Source of the DNA: Rhodoferax sp.
Lineage (GTDB): Bacteria; Pseudomonadota; Gammaproteobacteria; Burkholderiales; Burkholderiaceae_C
Length of the DNA: 64,000 nt
Assembly (NCBI RefSeq): GCF_013297935.1
Contig: NZ_JAAFIX010000001.1
Coordinates: 1-64,000 of the forward strand
Direction: 5' to 3'
The notes beneath the pieces were generated by a model. That model saw only the letters and a list, made by a program, of their open reading frames with translations. It did not search any database and had not been told where the DNA came from. This document shows, in pieces, positions 1-8,292 of this stretch. The position numbers and the translations under genes are program-made. Every line of letters begins with the position of its first letter. Position 1 is the first letter of the stretch.

Positions 1-482
1 GTGGCAGCTTTCAGGGCAAGGGCGTGATCCTGATGCCTTCTTACTGCAACATCGGCTCCTTCGTGGATGAAGGCACCATGGTCGACACCTGGGCCACCGT
101 CGGCTCGTGCGCCCAGATCGGCAAGCATGTGCACCTGTCGGGCGGCGTGGGTATCGGTGGTGTTCTGGAGCCTATGCAAGCCGGCCCCACCATCATTGAA
201 GACAACTGTTTCGTGGGCGCACGCTCTGAGGTGGTGGAAGGCGTGATCGTTGAAGAAAACTCGGTGATCTCGATGGGCGTTTACATCGGCCAGAGCACCC
301 CGATCTACGACCGCGCCACCGACACAGTGAGCTACGGCCGCGTGCCTGCAGGCTCGGTGGTGGTGAGCGGAAGCCTGCCCAAGGGCGACGGAAAATACAG
401 CATGTACGCCGCGATCATCGTCAAGAAGGTGGACGCGAAAACTCGCTCCACCACCAGCTTGAACGACTTGTTGCGCGACTGA
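1..482 (+). CDS. dapD: Tetrahydrodipicolinate N-succinyltransferase, C-terminal part
   Basis: This is the 3' part of a gene whose start lies before the window; the frame is open from base 3. DapD transfers succinyl from succinyl-CoA to tetrahydrodipicolinate in the lysine/diaminopimelate pathway. The visible 160 residues form a left-handed beta-helix of hexapeptide repeats, with the conserved stretches [28 protein letters not shown] and [15 protein letters not shown]. The C-terminus (SLNDLLRD) is typical of the family. dapE, a later enzyme of the same pathway, lies two genes downstream, separated only by pilU. The family call is secure; the N-terminal domain cannot be seen. Confidence 0.95.
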   Translation, partial: GSFQGKGVILMPSYCNIGSFVDEGTMVDTWATVGSCAQIGKHVHLSGGVGIGGVLEPMQAGPTIIEDNCFVGARSEVVEGVIVEENSVISMGVYIGQSTPIYDRATDTVSYGRVPAGSVVVSGSLPKGDGKYSMYAAIIVKKVDAKTRSTTSLNDLLRD

Positions 483-504
483 ACGCACCCACCCGGAGGC
501 AACT

Positions 505-1674
505 ATGGCCACGACCAGCACCGCGCAACCCGCAGGCACGATGGAGCGCATCTTGCGCTTGATGAGTGAGAAGAAAGCGTCTGACGTCTACCTCTCCGCC
601 CATGCGCCGGCGCTGATCAAGATCAACGGGCAGTGCGTCCCGATCAACAGCCAGACCTTGCCCTCTGAGGCGCCCAGAAACTTACTGGCTGAGGTGCTGA
701 CACCCCAGCAAATGGAGGAGCTGGAGCGCTCCGGTGAACTCAATGTCGGCTTTCCGATGGCCGGTGTGGGCCGCTTCCGTGTGAGCGCCATGCGCCAGCG
801 CGGGACAATTGCAGCGGTCATCCGCTACATCAGTGTGGATGTGCCGCCATTGCACAGTTTGCAGTTGCCACCGGTTCTGGCCGACCTGATCATGGAAAAA
901 CGCGGCTTGCTGCTCATGGTCGGCGCCACGGGTGCGGGTAAAAGCACCACGCTCGCCTCGATGTTGGACTTCCGCAATGAAAGTGTTTCGGGCCACATCC
1001 TCACCATTGAAGACCCGGTTGAGTTTTTGTTTAAAAACAAAAAGTCGGTGGTCAACCAGCGTGAAGTCGGTACCGACACAGCGTCTTTGCAGGTCGCCTT
1101 GAAAAACGCGCTGCGCCAAGCGCCGGATGTCATCCTCATCGGTGAAATTCGCGATCAAGAAACCATGTCCGCTGCCATCGCCTACGCCCAGTCCGGGCAC
1201 TTGTGCCTGGCAACCATGCACGCCAATAACAGCTACCAGGCGCTGAACCGGATTCTGAGCTTTTACCCGGTCGAGGTGCGTCCCACCATGCTGGGTGATT
1301 TGGCCGCTGCACTGCGGGCGATCGTGTCCCAGCGCCTGATGCGCACCACGTCTGGCCTGAGAGCGCCTGCGGCCGAGGTCTTGCTCAACACCAAACTGGT
1401 GGCCGAACTCATAGAAAAAGGCGACTTCTCTGCAGTGCGCGAAGCCATGGAGCAATCCATGGCGGAGGGGTCGCAAACGTTTGAGGCAGATATTGCCCGC
1501 TTGATTCAAGACGGACTGGTGGATCGCAAAGAAGGTTTGGCTCATGCGGACTCCCCGACCAACCTGATGTGGCGTTTGCAAAACGATTTCACCAAGGCCG
1601 CAAAAGCTGCCGCCGTGCCGGAAGAAGACGACGAAGCGTCCTTCACCGAAATTACCCTGGATGTAAAACACTGA
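505..1674 (+). CDS. pilU: Type IV pilus retraction ATPase, PilU type
   Basis: Cytoplasmic secretion-type ATPase of the PilT/PilU family, 389 residues, which helps power retraction of type IV pili. The N-terminal PAS-like domain (about 15-110) contains [17 protein letters not shown]. The RecA-like domain has a Walker A motif ([10 protein letters not shown], about 145-154), the Asp-box [10 protein letters not shown], Walker B region [10 protein letters not shown] and the His-box region [18 protein letters not shown]-terminal tail with [13 protein letters not shown] and an acidic end matches PilU rather than the shorter PilT. The gene sits between dapD and dapE, and its TGA stop overlaps the dapE ATG. 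PilT itself is not in the window, so PilU versus a PilT paralogue rests on the tail. Confidence 0.88.
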   Translation: MATTSTAQPAGTMERILRLMSEKKASDVYLSAHAPALIKINGQCVPINSQTLPSEAPRNLLAEVLTPQQMEELERSGELNVGFPMAGVGRFRVSAMRQRGTIAAVIRYISVDVPPLHSLQLPPVLADLIMEKRGLLLMVGATGAGKSTTLASMLDFRNESVSGHILTIEDPVEFLFKNKKSVVNQREVGTDTASLQVALKNALRQAPDVILIGEIRDQETMSAAIAYAQSGHLCLATMHANNSYQALNRILSFYPVEVRPTMLGDLAAALRAIVSQRLMRTTSGLRAPAAEVLLNTKLVAELIEKGDFSAVREAMEQSMAEGSQTFEADIARLIQDGLVDRKEGLAHADSPTNLMWRLQNDFTKAAKAAAVPEEDDEASFTEITLDVKH

Positions 1675-2861
1675 TGACGAGAACGCTGCAGCTCACCGAG
1701 CAACTGATATCCATGGCGTCGGTGACGCCTTCTGACGGTGGCTGCCAGGCCTTGATTGCCGAACGACTGCGCCCGCTGGGCTTTGTTTGCGAAACTATTG
1801 TGAGCGGCCCGGAGGACTTCCGGGTGACCAATTTATGGGCAAAAAGGCCTGCAGGGCATGCGAGAACTGCGCCGGACGCTACTAGACCAATAGCAAAAAC
1901 ACTGGTTTTCGCCGGTCACACCGATGTGGTGCCCACCGGCCCACAGTCCCAGTGGGACACCCCGCCCTTTGTGCCCAGCCACCGCGACGGCAAGCTTTTC
2001 GGCCGGGGTGCCAGCGACATGAAGGCCTCGCTGGCAGCCTTCGTGGTGTCGATCGAAGAATTTTTGGCCGAATGCCCTGCCCCGGATCTGAACATTGCGC
2101 TGCTCCTGACCAGCGACGAGGAAGGCCCGGCACTCGATGGCACCGTCGTGGTTTGCCAGCAGCTGCAAGCCCGCGGCGAGGTCATGGACTATTGCATCGT
2201 AGGCGAGCCCACCTCCGTAGAGCGCACTGGTGACATGATCAAAAACGGGCGTCGTGGCACCATGAGCGGCAAGCTCACCGTGAAGGGTGTGCAAGGGCAT
2301 ATCGCCTACCCGCACCTTGCCAAAAATCCGATTCACCTCGTGGCGCCTGCGCTGGCGGAGTTGGTGGGTATCGAATGGGACCAGGGCAACGCCTTTTTCC
2401 CACCCACCACTTGGCAGGTGAGCAATATGCATGGAGGCACCGGTGCGAGCAATGTGATTCCCGGCCATGTGGTGATTGACTTCAATTTCCGGTTTTCCAC
2501 CGAATCGACTCCCGACACTCTGCAGAAGCGTCTGGCCAGTGTGTTGGCCAAGCATGAGTTGGACTATGACCTTGTCTGGACGATAGGCGGCCTGCCGTTT
2601 CTGACAACACCCGGCCCACTCGTCGATGCGGTGCGCGAAGCCATCCGCGCAGAGACGGGTTTGGAAACCCAGCTCTCCACGACAGGCGGCACCAGCGATG
2701 GCCGGTTTATTGCGCAAGTCTGTGCCCAGGTGGTGGAAGTGGGACCACCGAACGCCACCATCCACAAGATCAATGAGCACGTGAAAGTCGCAGACATTGA
2801 ACCGCTGAAGAATATTTACCGCCGGGTATTGGGCAATTTGAGCCAAGCAGGTGCCCTATGA
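1674..2861 (+). CDS. dapE: Succinyl-diaminopimelate desuccinylase with an in-frame repeat insertion
   Basis: Zn-dependent M20-family hydrolase that removes succinate from N-succinyl-LL-diaminopimelate. ATG 1674 is chosen because it overlaps the pilU stop and is followed by the family N-terminus ([13 protein letters not shown]). The first metal motif is [11 protein letters not shown], followed by [22 protein letters not shown] and the C-terminal [10 protein letters not shown]. It is about 395 residues, somewhat longer than E. coli DapE. The excess is residues 57-76, between NLWA and [11 protein letters not shown], where about 20 residues replace roughly 7 in E. coli. This stretch is encoded by a dispersed repeat at 1841-1900. 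It lies before the metal site in a variable loop, so activity is probably retained. The stop overlaps the prmB start (ATGA). Confidence 0.95.
   Translation: MTRTLQLTEQLISMASVTPSDGGCQALIAERLRPLGFVCETIVSGPEDFRVTNLWAKRPAGHARTAPDATRPIAKTLVFAGHTDVVPTGPQSQWDTPPFVPSHRDGKLFGRGASDMKASLAAFVVSIEEFLAECPAPDLNIALLLTSDEEGPALDGTVVVCQQLQARGEVMDYCIVGEPTSVERTGDMIKNGRRGTMSGKLTVKGVQGHIAYPHLAKNPIHLVAPALAELVGIEWDQGNAFFPPTTWQVSNMHGGTGASNVIPGHVVIDFNFRFSTESTPDTLQKRLASVLAKHELDYDLVWTIGGLPFLTTPGPLVDAVREAIRAETGLETQLSTTGGTSDGRFIAQVCAQVVEVGPPNATIHKINEHVKVADIEPLKNIYRRVLGNLSQAGAL
1841..1900 (+). repeat. Dispersed ~55-bp repeat, copy A (inside dapE)
   Basis: This member of the repeat family has the landmarks AAAA.GGCCT, an AG.sC block, a GCGC core, GCTAC and a terminal ATAGCA. 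It lies in dapE and is translated in the sense direction, reading K-R-P at its GGCCT landmark. The same frame is used by copy B in prmB. Confidence 0.75.
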
Positions 2862-3760
2862 ATCTGGCGCAATTGGTCGAAGAGTCTGCCCGCCAGCTGC
2901 AAGACGCCGGTGTTTCATTCGGGCACGGCACCACCAATGCCCGGGATGAAGCCGCTTGGTTGGTCTTGCATGCCTTGGGTTTGCCACTCGATACCCCGCT
3001 GGGCGACGATGATGAAGCATCAAAACGGCCTGTAGCCCAGGTGGAACAAGCGCAAGCTGCTACGCTTTTAGGAGCGCGCATCGCCACGCGCAAGCCAGCC
3101 GCCTACCTGACCCGAGAGGCTTGGTTACAAGGAGTGTCGTTTTATGTCGATGAGCGTGTCATTGTCCCGCGCTCGCTGATTGCTGAGCTGCTGGTCTACG
3201 GCGGTATTGACTACTGGCTACAAGAAACAACCCGCAAGGTGCTGGACTTGTGCACCGGCAACGGCAGTCTGGGCATTTTGGCGGCCATGGTGTTTCCGGA
3301 TGTGGAAGTCACTGGCGCTGACATTTCTGCGGATGCTTTGGCCGTTGCTCGTATCAACGTTGAAAAGCATGCGCTCCAAGACCGCATTACCCTGGTGCAG
3401 TCCGATGGCCTGCAGGCGGTGAACGGCAAGTTTGACCTGATTCTCTGCAATCCACCCTATGTCAATGCCCAGAGCATGGCTTCATTGCCCGCTGAGTACT
3501 TGGCAGAGCCCTTTATTGCGCTCGATGGAAATCAAGCAGGTGGCACGGGCGATGGCATGGACTTTGTCCGCTCTTTGCTGGCTACCGTGGGGGACAGCTT
3601 GTCCGCAGACGGGGTTCTGGTGCTGGAGATCGGCAATGAACGGGCGTTTTTTGAAGCTGCTTTTGAAGCGTTGGAAGTCATCTGGTTGGAAACCAGTGCC
3701 GGTGAAGACCAGGTGCTATTGGTGACCTACGACGCTTTGCGTCGATTCCAGGCCCGCTGA
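2858..3760 (+). CDS. prmB: Ribosomal protein uL3 glutamine N5-methyltransferase
   Basis: SAM-dependent methyltransferase that modifies a glutamine of ribosomal protein L3. The 300-residue protein has an N-terminal helical domain, then the Rossmann methyltransferase fold. Motif I is [13 protein letters not shown] (about 128-140) and the hallmark catalytic motif is NPPY ([12 protein letters not shown]). The motif [25 protein letters not shown] closely resembles E. coli PrmB and separates it from PrmC. It starts at ATG 2858, four bases inside dapE, so translational coupling is likely. Residues about 56-73, in the N-terminal helical domain, are encoded by a dispersed repeat. Their length nearly matches E. 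coli PrmB, so the repeat seems to have replaced native sequence. Confidence 0.93.
   Translation: MNLAQLVEESARQLQDAGVSFGHGTTNARDEAAWLVLHALGLPLDTPLGDDDEASKRPVAQVEQAQAATLLGARIATRKPAAYLTREAWLQGVSFYVDERVIVPRSLIAELLVYGGIDYWLQETTRKVLDLCTGNGSLGILAAMVFPDVEVTGADISADALAVARINVEKHALQDRITLVQSDGLQAVNGKFDLILCNPPYVNAQSMASLPAEYLAEPFIALDGNQAGGTGDGMDFVRSLLATVGDSLSADGVLVLEIGNERAFFEAAFEALEVIWLETSAGEDQVLLVTYDALRRFQAR
3022..3076 (+). repeat. Dispersed ~55-bp repeat, copy B (inside prmB)
   Basis: Near-complete copy with GGCCTGTAGCCC, GTGGAA, GCGCAAGC, GCTACGCTTTT and a closing GGAGC. It is translated as [18 protein letters not shown] within prmB. The GGCCT landmark is read in the same frame as copy A in dapE. Confidence 0.85.
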
Positions 3761-3856
3761 CCCTCTCTCTGAATTCCTCTGCTCTTGCACGGAGCAGAGA
3801 AACCTTTGTCCGCGTGACGCGGTACGACAATTTGCGGCTAGCGCCGCATGGACATC

Positions 3857-5806
3857 ATGATTACTCTGAAAAATGTGACCCTGCGCCGCAGTGCCAAGGT
3901 CTTGCTCGAAGGCGCCTCTGTGACCCTGAACCCCGGCGAAAAGGTCGGCTTGGTCGGTCGCAATGGCGCGGGCAAATCCAGCCTGTTTGCGCTACTCAAT
4001 GGCAATTTGCATGAAGACGCGGGGGAGTACTACATTCCGGCCCAATGGCGTATGGGCCAAGTGGCTCAAGATATGCCTGAGACGGAGCAAGGCGCTACCG
4101 ATTTCGTGGTCGAAGGCGATACCCAACTGGGTGCCGCCCGCGCAGAGGTGACGGCAGCAGAAGCCACGGATGACTATGAGCGCATGGCCAATGCCTATAC
4201 CGCCTTGCATGATGCCGGTGAGTACGATGCTGCCGCGCGCGCCCAAGCCTTGATCTTGGGCCTCGGATTTAAAACAACCGAACTGGACAAGCCCGTAAAC
4301 AGCTTTTCGGGAGGTTGGCGCATGCGCCTGCAATTGGCCCGCGCCCTGATGTGCCCGAGCGATTTGCTTTTGCTGGACGAACCCACCAACCACTTGGATT
4401 TGGACGCTTTGGTGTGGCTGGAAGCCTGGTTAAAAAAATACGAAGGCACGATGGTCGTCATCAGCCATGACCGCGAGTTTTTGGATGCCGTCACCAATGT
4501 CACCTTGCATATCGACATGGGCAAGCTGGTGCGCTACGGCGGCAACTACAGCAAGTTTGAAGACATGCGTGCCGAGCAAATGGAGCTGCAGCAAAACGCC
4601 TTCTCAAAGCAGCAGGACAAGATCGCCCACTTACAGAAATTTATCGCTCGATTCAAGGCCAAGGCCAGCAAGGCAAAACAGGCTCAGAGCCGAGTGAAGG
4701 CGCTTGACCGCATGGAGAAGATTGCGCCGCTGCTCTCCGAGGCTGATTTCAGTTTCGAGTTCAAAGAGCCGGCCAACCTCCCCAACCCGATGCTCTCCAT
4801 GCAGGGCGTGAATTTTGGATATCCGCCCGCCGACGATGCGCCCAAGGGCACGCCGCCTACGGTGATTGTTCACAACGTGAGTAAGTCGGTGCTGGCCGGG
4901 CAACGCATCGGCATCCTGGGCGCCAACGGCCAAGGTAAATCTACTCTGGTGAAAACCGTAGCGCGCGACCTGAAAACGCTGGGTGGTGAAGTCACCGAGG
5001 GTAAGGGACTCAATATCGGCTACTTCGCGCAGCAGGAGCTTGACGTGTTGCGCCCAGATGAGACACCGCTGGAGCACATGATCCGCCTGGTCAAGGACAT
5101 GACGGCTGCAGGAAAAATTGCCGGGCAACAAACCCGCGAACAAGATCTGCGAAGTTTTCTCGGCACCTTTAACTTCAGCGGCGACATGGTCAAACAATCG
5201 GTGGGCAGCATGAGTGGTGGCGAAAAGGCCCGCTTGGTGCTGTGCATGATTGTCTGGCAGCGCCCTAACCTCTTGCTGCTGGATGAGCCAACCAACCACT
5301 TGGATCTGGCGACCCGTGAAGCACTTGCCATGGCACTCAACGAGTTTGAGGGCACGGTAATGCTGGTGAGCCACGACCGTGCGCTGCTGCGCTCGGTGTG
5401 TGATGAGTTCTGGATGGTATCGAGGGGCGGTGTTGAACCTTTCGACGGCGACCTGGACGACTACCAGCGCTATCTTCTGGACGAAGCGAAGCGCCAACGT
5501 GAGCTCGCCAAAGAAGAGGCCAAGGCCAGCGCTGTCGCAAAACCAGCTCAGAGCACGACGCCGCCGGCGGCAGTGGTTACGGGCCCTAGTGCCGACAGCA
5601 TTAAAAAATGGAAGAGAGAACTGGCTCAGGTGGAAACGCGCATGGCAACACTCAACACCGAGGGTGCTGTATTGGAGGCCAAACTATCGACCAACCCGCA
5701 TCCTTCGGAAATTGCGGAAGTCGGGAAACGATTGAAGACAGTCAACGCTGAGCTCCAAACGCTGGAAGAGCAATGGCTGGAGCTCACAGCTAACCTTGAG
5801 ACTTGA
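3857..5806 (+). CDS. ABC-F family ATPase (YheS-like)
   Basis: Soluble tandem ATPase of the ABC-F class, 649 residues, with no membrane segment. ABC-F proteins act on ribosomes. Cassette 1 has Walker A GRNGAGKSS, signature FSGGWRMRLQ and Walker B LLLLDEPTNHLDLD. The linker is charged and helical (residues about 240-300). Cassette 2 has GANGQGKST, MSGGEKARLVL and LLLLDEPTNHLDL. A C-terminal Lys/Glu-rich coiled coil follows (about 590-645). The second in-frame ATG (3857, MITLKNVTLRR) is preferred to the one at 3848 because the ABC strand begins there. The overall arrangement fits E. coli YheS; Uup is the alternative. It ends just before two terminator-like hairpins. Confidence 0.88.
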   Translation: MITLKNVTLRRSAKVLLEGASVTLNPGEKVGLVGRNGAGKSSLFALLNGNLHEDAGEYYIPAQWRMGQVAQDMPETEQGATDFVVEGDTQLGAARAEVTAAEATDDYERMANAYTALHDAGEYDAAARAQALILGLGFKTTELDKPVNSFSGGWRMRLQLARALMCPSDLLLLDEPTNHLDLDALVWLEAWLKKYEGTMVVISHDREFLDAVTNVTLHIDMGKLVRYGGNYSKFEDMRAEQMELQQNAFSKQQDKIAHLQKFIARFKAKASKAKQAQSRVKALDRMEKIAPLLSEADFSFEFKEPANLPNPMLSMQGVNFGYPPADDAPKGTPPTVIVHNVSKSVLAGQRIGILGANGQGKSTLVKTVARDLKTLGGEVTEGKGLNIGYFAQQELDVLRPDETPLEHMIRLVKDMTAAGKIAGQQTREQDLRSFLGTFNFSGDMVKQSVGSMSGGEKARLVLCMIVWQRPNLLLLDEPTNHLDLATREALAMALNEFEGTVMLVSHDRALLRSVCDEFWMVSRGGVEPFDGDLDDYQRYLLDEAKRQRELAKEEAKASAVAKPAQSTTPPAAVVTGPSADSIKKWKRELAQVETRMATLNTEGAVLEAKLSTNPHPSEIAEVGKRLKTVNAELQTLEEQWLELTANLET

Positions 5807-5817
5807 GGTAGGCGAAT

Positions 5818-5848
5818 CGGGGGGGGGCTGTGCCCCTCCCCTTTTTTT
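5818..5848 (+). terminator. Possible terminator of the ABC-F gene
   Basis: A run of nine G (5819-5827) is followed by CTGTG and a C-rich arm (CCCCTCCCC), then seven T. The hairpin is GC-only and imperfect, but it lies 12 bases after the stop codon and ends in a T-run, as expected for a Rho-independent terminator. Confidence 0.5.
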
Positions 5849-5878
5849 GGAGTGCTACCTCGTCGGTGCGCCCAATAA

Positions 5879-5908
5879 AAAACCCGCTATCTTTCGATAG
5901 CGGGTTTT
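5879..5908. terminator. Bidirectional Rho-independent terminator
   Basis: Perfect 13-bp stem (AAAACCCGCTATC / GATAGCGGGTTTT) with a four-base TTTC loop, flanked by A-rich and T-rich ends. It lies between the plus-strand ABC-F gene and the minus-strand tRNA-Lys genes and can serve both. Confidence 0.9.
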
Positions 5909-5923
5909 GACCCACATATTCTG

Positions 5924-5999
5924 TGGTGGGAACTGAGAGATTCGAACTCTCGACCTACGGATTAAGAGTCCGCTGCTCTACCAGCTGAGCTAAATTCCC
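5924..5999 (-). tRNA. tRNA-Lys (anticodon CTT)
   Basis: On the minus strand a 76-nt cloverleaf starts GGGAATT and pairs with AGTTCCC before the discriminator A and an encoded CCA. The D-arm is TAGCTCAGCTGGTAGAGC. The anticodon loop carries CTT followed by A37, and the T-arm contains GTTCGAATC. The anticodon decodes AAG. It is the downstream member of a tRNA-Lys pair, six bases from its neighbour. Confidence 0.96.
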
Positions 6000-6005
6000 T
6001 TGAAT

Positions 6006-6081
6006 TGGTGGGACCAGCGGGGGTCGAACCCACGACAAACGGATTAAAAGTCCGCTGCTCTACCAACTGAGCTATGGTCCC
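6006..6081 (-). tRNA. tRNA-Lys (anticodon TTT)
   Basis: The minus-strand cloverleaf starts GGGACCA and pairs with TGGTCCC, ending in discriminator A and encoded CCA. The anticodon loop is C-T-TTT-A-A, so A37 is present, and the T-arm carries GTTCGACCC. It decodes AAA (and AAG by wobble). It lies 44 bases after tcdA, whose enzyme acts on t6A37 of ANN-decoding tRNAs such as this one. Confidence 0.96.
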
Positions 6082-6124
6082 GACAGTGTTCTTTAATTAC
6101 TTATCGAACCCTGCTAAGCCTCAA

Positions 6125-6152
6125 ATTATAGCGTGATTTTTGAGCCTGTAGA
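6125..6152 (-). promoter_or_regulatory. Putative sigma-70 promoter for the tRNA-Lys pair
   Basis: On the minus strand a perfect -10 TATAAT (6125-6130) is preceded by a 16-base spacer and a -35-like TCTACA (6147-6152, 4 of 6 consensus bases). It overlaps the tcdA stop codon and lies about 44 bases upstream of the first mature tRNA. It would let the tRNAs be made independently of the tol-pal operon. Confidence 0.5.
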
Positions 6153-6932
6153 AATTGGTAGCGATAATTTATCAATAATCCACCCAGCGGCACACATACC
6201 AAAGGTCGCGGTAACGCTGACCATCGAGCCGTACCCATGGCAATTGAGTGAGCCGTCACCTTCAAGTGCGCACGAGGCATCCGGTCCGCGCACAGCTTCT
6301 TTGCTGTACACGCATGTCACCGCCAGAGACTTGCCCTCCTTGGGAGCACCATGTTCCTTACGCAACCGGTACCGGAGTTGAGACAACAAGGGGTCGTGGG
6401 TACACGTACTCAAATCACCAATATCAACGAGATGTGACAATCGCTTTCCCCCAGCTGCTCCCACCGAAATGAACAAGCGTTTGTTCCGGCGGGCCCAAGC
6501 AGCCATTGCCGTCTTTGCACGGATCTGGTCGCAGGCATCTATTACCCCGTCGACGCCAAGGCCTAAGACCTCGGGCCAGTTTTCAGGTGTTACGAAGTCA
6601 TCCACCAGACTCACCCGGCAATCCGGATTGATCTGAACAATCCGCTGGGCCATAGCCTCGATTTTTGACTGACCGAGCGTGTCTGTGAGCGCGTGTAGCT
6701 GGCGGTTGATATTGGACTCAGACACGTGATCCGTGTCGACCAGGGTGAGGTGCCCGACCCCGCTCCGGGCAAGTGCCTCGGCGGCCCATGAACCGACACC
6801 GCCGATGCCTATGACTGCGACATGTGCCTCCCGAACACGGCGAGCCCCTTCCGGGCCATAGAGGCGGACCATCCCGGAGAATCGGCGGTCAAGGTCCGCC
6901 GGTACCGAATCAACAAGCAATGTGGAAGTCAC
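6126..6932 (-). CDS. tcdA: tRNA threonylcarbamoyladenosine dehydratase
   Basis: E1-like (ThiF/MoeB superfamily) ATP-dependent enzyme that cyclises t6A37 to ct6A in tRNAs reading ANN codons. The protein has 268 residues. The nucleotide-binding motif is VAVIGIGGVGSWAAEALARSG (about 38-58), then LTLVDTDHVSESNINRQ, the E1-type acceptor region, and the conserved DACDQIRAKTA and SVGAAGG. Its ATG overlaps the end of cpoB by four bases, so it is the last protein gene of the tolB-pal-cpoB run. The two genes immediately downstream are tRNA-Lys, likely substrates. Confidence 0.92.
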   Translation of the reverse strand: MTSTLLVDSVPADLDRRFSGMVRLYGPEGARRVREAHVAVIGIGGVGSWAAEALARSGVGHLTLVDTDHVSESNINRQLHALTDTLGQSKIEAMAQRIVQINPDCRVSLVDDFVTPENWPEVLGLGVDGVIDACDQIRAKTAMAAWARRNKRLFISVGAAGGKRLSHLVDIGDLSTCTHDPLLSQLRYRLRKEHGAPKEGKSLAVTCVYSKEAVRGPDASCALEGDGSLNCHGYGSMVSVTATFGMCAAGWIIDKLSLPISTGSKITL

Positions 6933-7726
6933 TTGAGACGCGCAAGACGATCTTTGGCCGCAGACGCGGCTTCAGATGTCGGGTACGAGGCCATGAGTTC
7001 TTCGAGCGTCTTGCGGCCGGCCCTCATGTCTTTCAACTCGATCTGGCAATTTGCCAAGGCCAGAAGTGCCTCAGGCGCTCTGACGTGGTCAGGGGATTGC
7101 TGTACGAGCAAGCGGAAGTTTGCTTGCGCACCCTTGTAGTCCTTAGTGGCGTACTGAGCGCTACCGATCCAGAACAAGGCAGATGGCCGATATCCCGAAC
7201 CGGTGTAGCGGATTAAGAAATCAGAGAACAAGGCCTCTGAAACCGCAAAGTCGCCTTTACGGAACACTGCCAACGCAGCGTCGAAATCACGTTTTTCAGC
7301 TACCTCAACGAAGAACTCACGCCCTTCCCAGCTGATTTTGGTGGGTTCGAGCTTGCGTAAACGATCTTCCAGCATCTGGACAGTGTCTTTTTGCTTTCGT
7401 TGCGTATCTGCAAGATCTTTGGCCAACTGCTCAACTTGGCCACGCAGGCGGGCATTGTCCGCACGACCGGCCTCCAGCTGATTTTGAAGCTCCACCAAAG
7501 AACGGCGTAGCTGCGAAGAATCATCCGCGTTGAGCTTTTGCAAATCGCCAGTCCGTTGCTCACTCTCGGCACGCAAAGTCTCAATTTTCTGACGCAGGTC
7601 GAGAATTGCACGCCGGGCTTCTTCGTCATCAAACAACCCGGCGGAACTCGGGCCCGCCACGCAAAGCAGCGAGGCGGACAAAAGGCCCGCACGTAGCAGG
7701 GAACGTGCTAGAAGCATGGCTCGCAT
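6929..7726 (-). CDS. cpoB: Tol-Pal system protein CpoB (YbgF)
   Basis: Periplasmic protein of 265 residues that links Tol-Pal activity to PBP1B-dependent peptidoglycan synthesis during division. A signal peptide covers about residues 1-29 (LLARSLLRAGLLSASLLCVAGPSSA). A long coiled coil follows (about 35-115, rich in Glu, Arg and Leu). The C-terminal TPR domain (about 140-262) contains AVSEALFSDFL, PSALFWIGSAQYATKDYKGA and APEALLALANCQIELKDM. It follows pal with a one-base overlap and is coupled to tcdA. Confidence 0.92.
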   Translation of the reverse strand: MRAMLLARSLLRAGLLSASLLCVAGPSSAGLFDDEEARRAILDLRQKIETLRAESEQRTGDLQKLNADDSSQLRRSLVELQNQLEAGRADNARLRGQVEQLAKDLADTQRKQKDTVQMLEDRLRKLEPTKISWEGREFFVEVAEKRDFDAALAVFRKGDFAVSEALFSDFLIRYTGSGYRPSALFWIGSAQYATKDYKGAQANFRLLVQQSPDHVRAPEALLALANCQIELKDMRAGRKTLEELMASYPTSEAASAAKDRLARLK

Positions 7727-8268
7727 TAACGGTAGCTGAATTCAGCGCGGCGGTTTTTCTCGAGGGCCGCTTCCGTATTCCCAGCAACCGCGGGCTTTTC
7801 CTTGCCAAAGCTCACCGATTCCATTTGACCATCGGCAACACCCAGGAGGGATAACGCTTTGCGAACAGCATCAGCACGCTTTTGACCCAGCGCGAGGTTG
7901 TACTCACGGCCACCGCGTTCATCGGTGTGACCTTCCAAGTTCACTTTGCGGGTTTTATCGGCTTTCAGGTACCGCGCGTGTGACTCCAAAGTAGCTTGGA
8001 ATTCTGAGCGAATCTGAAAGCTGTCGTAATCGAAATAGACCGTTTTGAGGGCCGCAGTCAGCGCGGGGTCTTGATTGGCCTTGTCCAGTGCAACACTGGC
8101 CACATTGCTTTGTGCAACGCCAGCACCAGCATTTGCAGTCCCATTGGCCGCACCAGCGTTGACTGCTTGCCCGCTTTTGTCTTCAACAGGAACATTGTCG
8201 AGCTTTACAGAAGAACCGCACGCACTCAGGACTGCTGCTACGGAAACCAGTAATACAAACTTCTTCAT
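7726..8268 (-). CDS. pal: Peptidoglycan-associated lipoprotein
   Basis: Outer-membrane lipoprotein of the Tol-Pal complex that tethers the outer membrane to peptidoglycan. The 180-residue protein begins with a lipoprotein signal peptide and lipobox LSAC (Cys17). A low-complexity Ala/Asn/Gly linker follows. The OmpA-like domain (about 70-178) carries TVYFDYDSFQIR, LEGHTDERGGREYN and LGQKRADAVRKAL, the diaminopimelate-binding signature. It lies between tolB and cpoB in the standard order. Confidence 0.97.
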   Translation of the reverse strand: MKKFVLLVSVAAVLSACGSSVKLDNVPVEDKSGQAVNAGAANGTANAGAGVAQSNVASVALDKANQDPALTAALKTVYFDYDSFQIRSEFQATLESHARYLKADKTRKVNLEGHTDERGGREYNLALGQKRADAVRKALSLLGVADGQMESVSFGKEKPAVAGNTEAALEKNRRAEFSYR

Positions 8269-8292
8269 TTTTCACTCCAAGTAAATCGATGT

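Noticed and set aside
682-1671. Long minus-strand frame opposite pilU
   Set aside because: A shadow of the GC-rich codon pattern; no similarity or start signal.
6120-6180. Possible reverse copy of the dispersed repeat at the tcdA end
   Set aside because: Only ATAGCGTGATTTTTGAGC is similar. The GCGC core and CTAGCCC part are absent.
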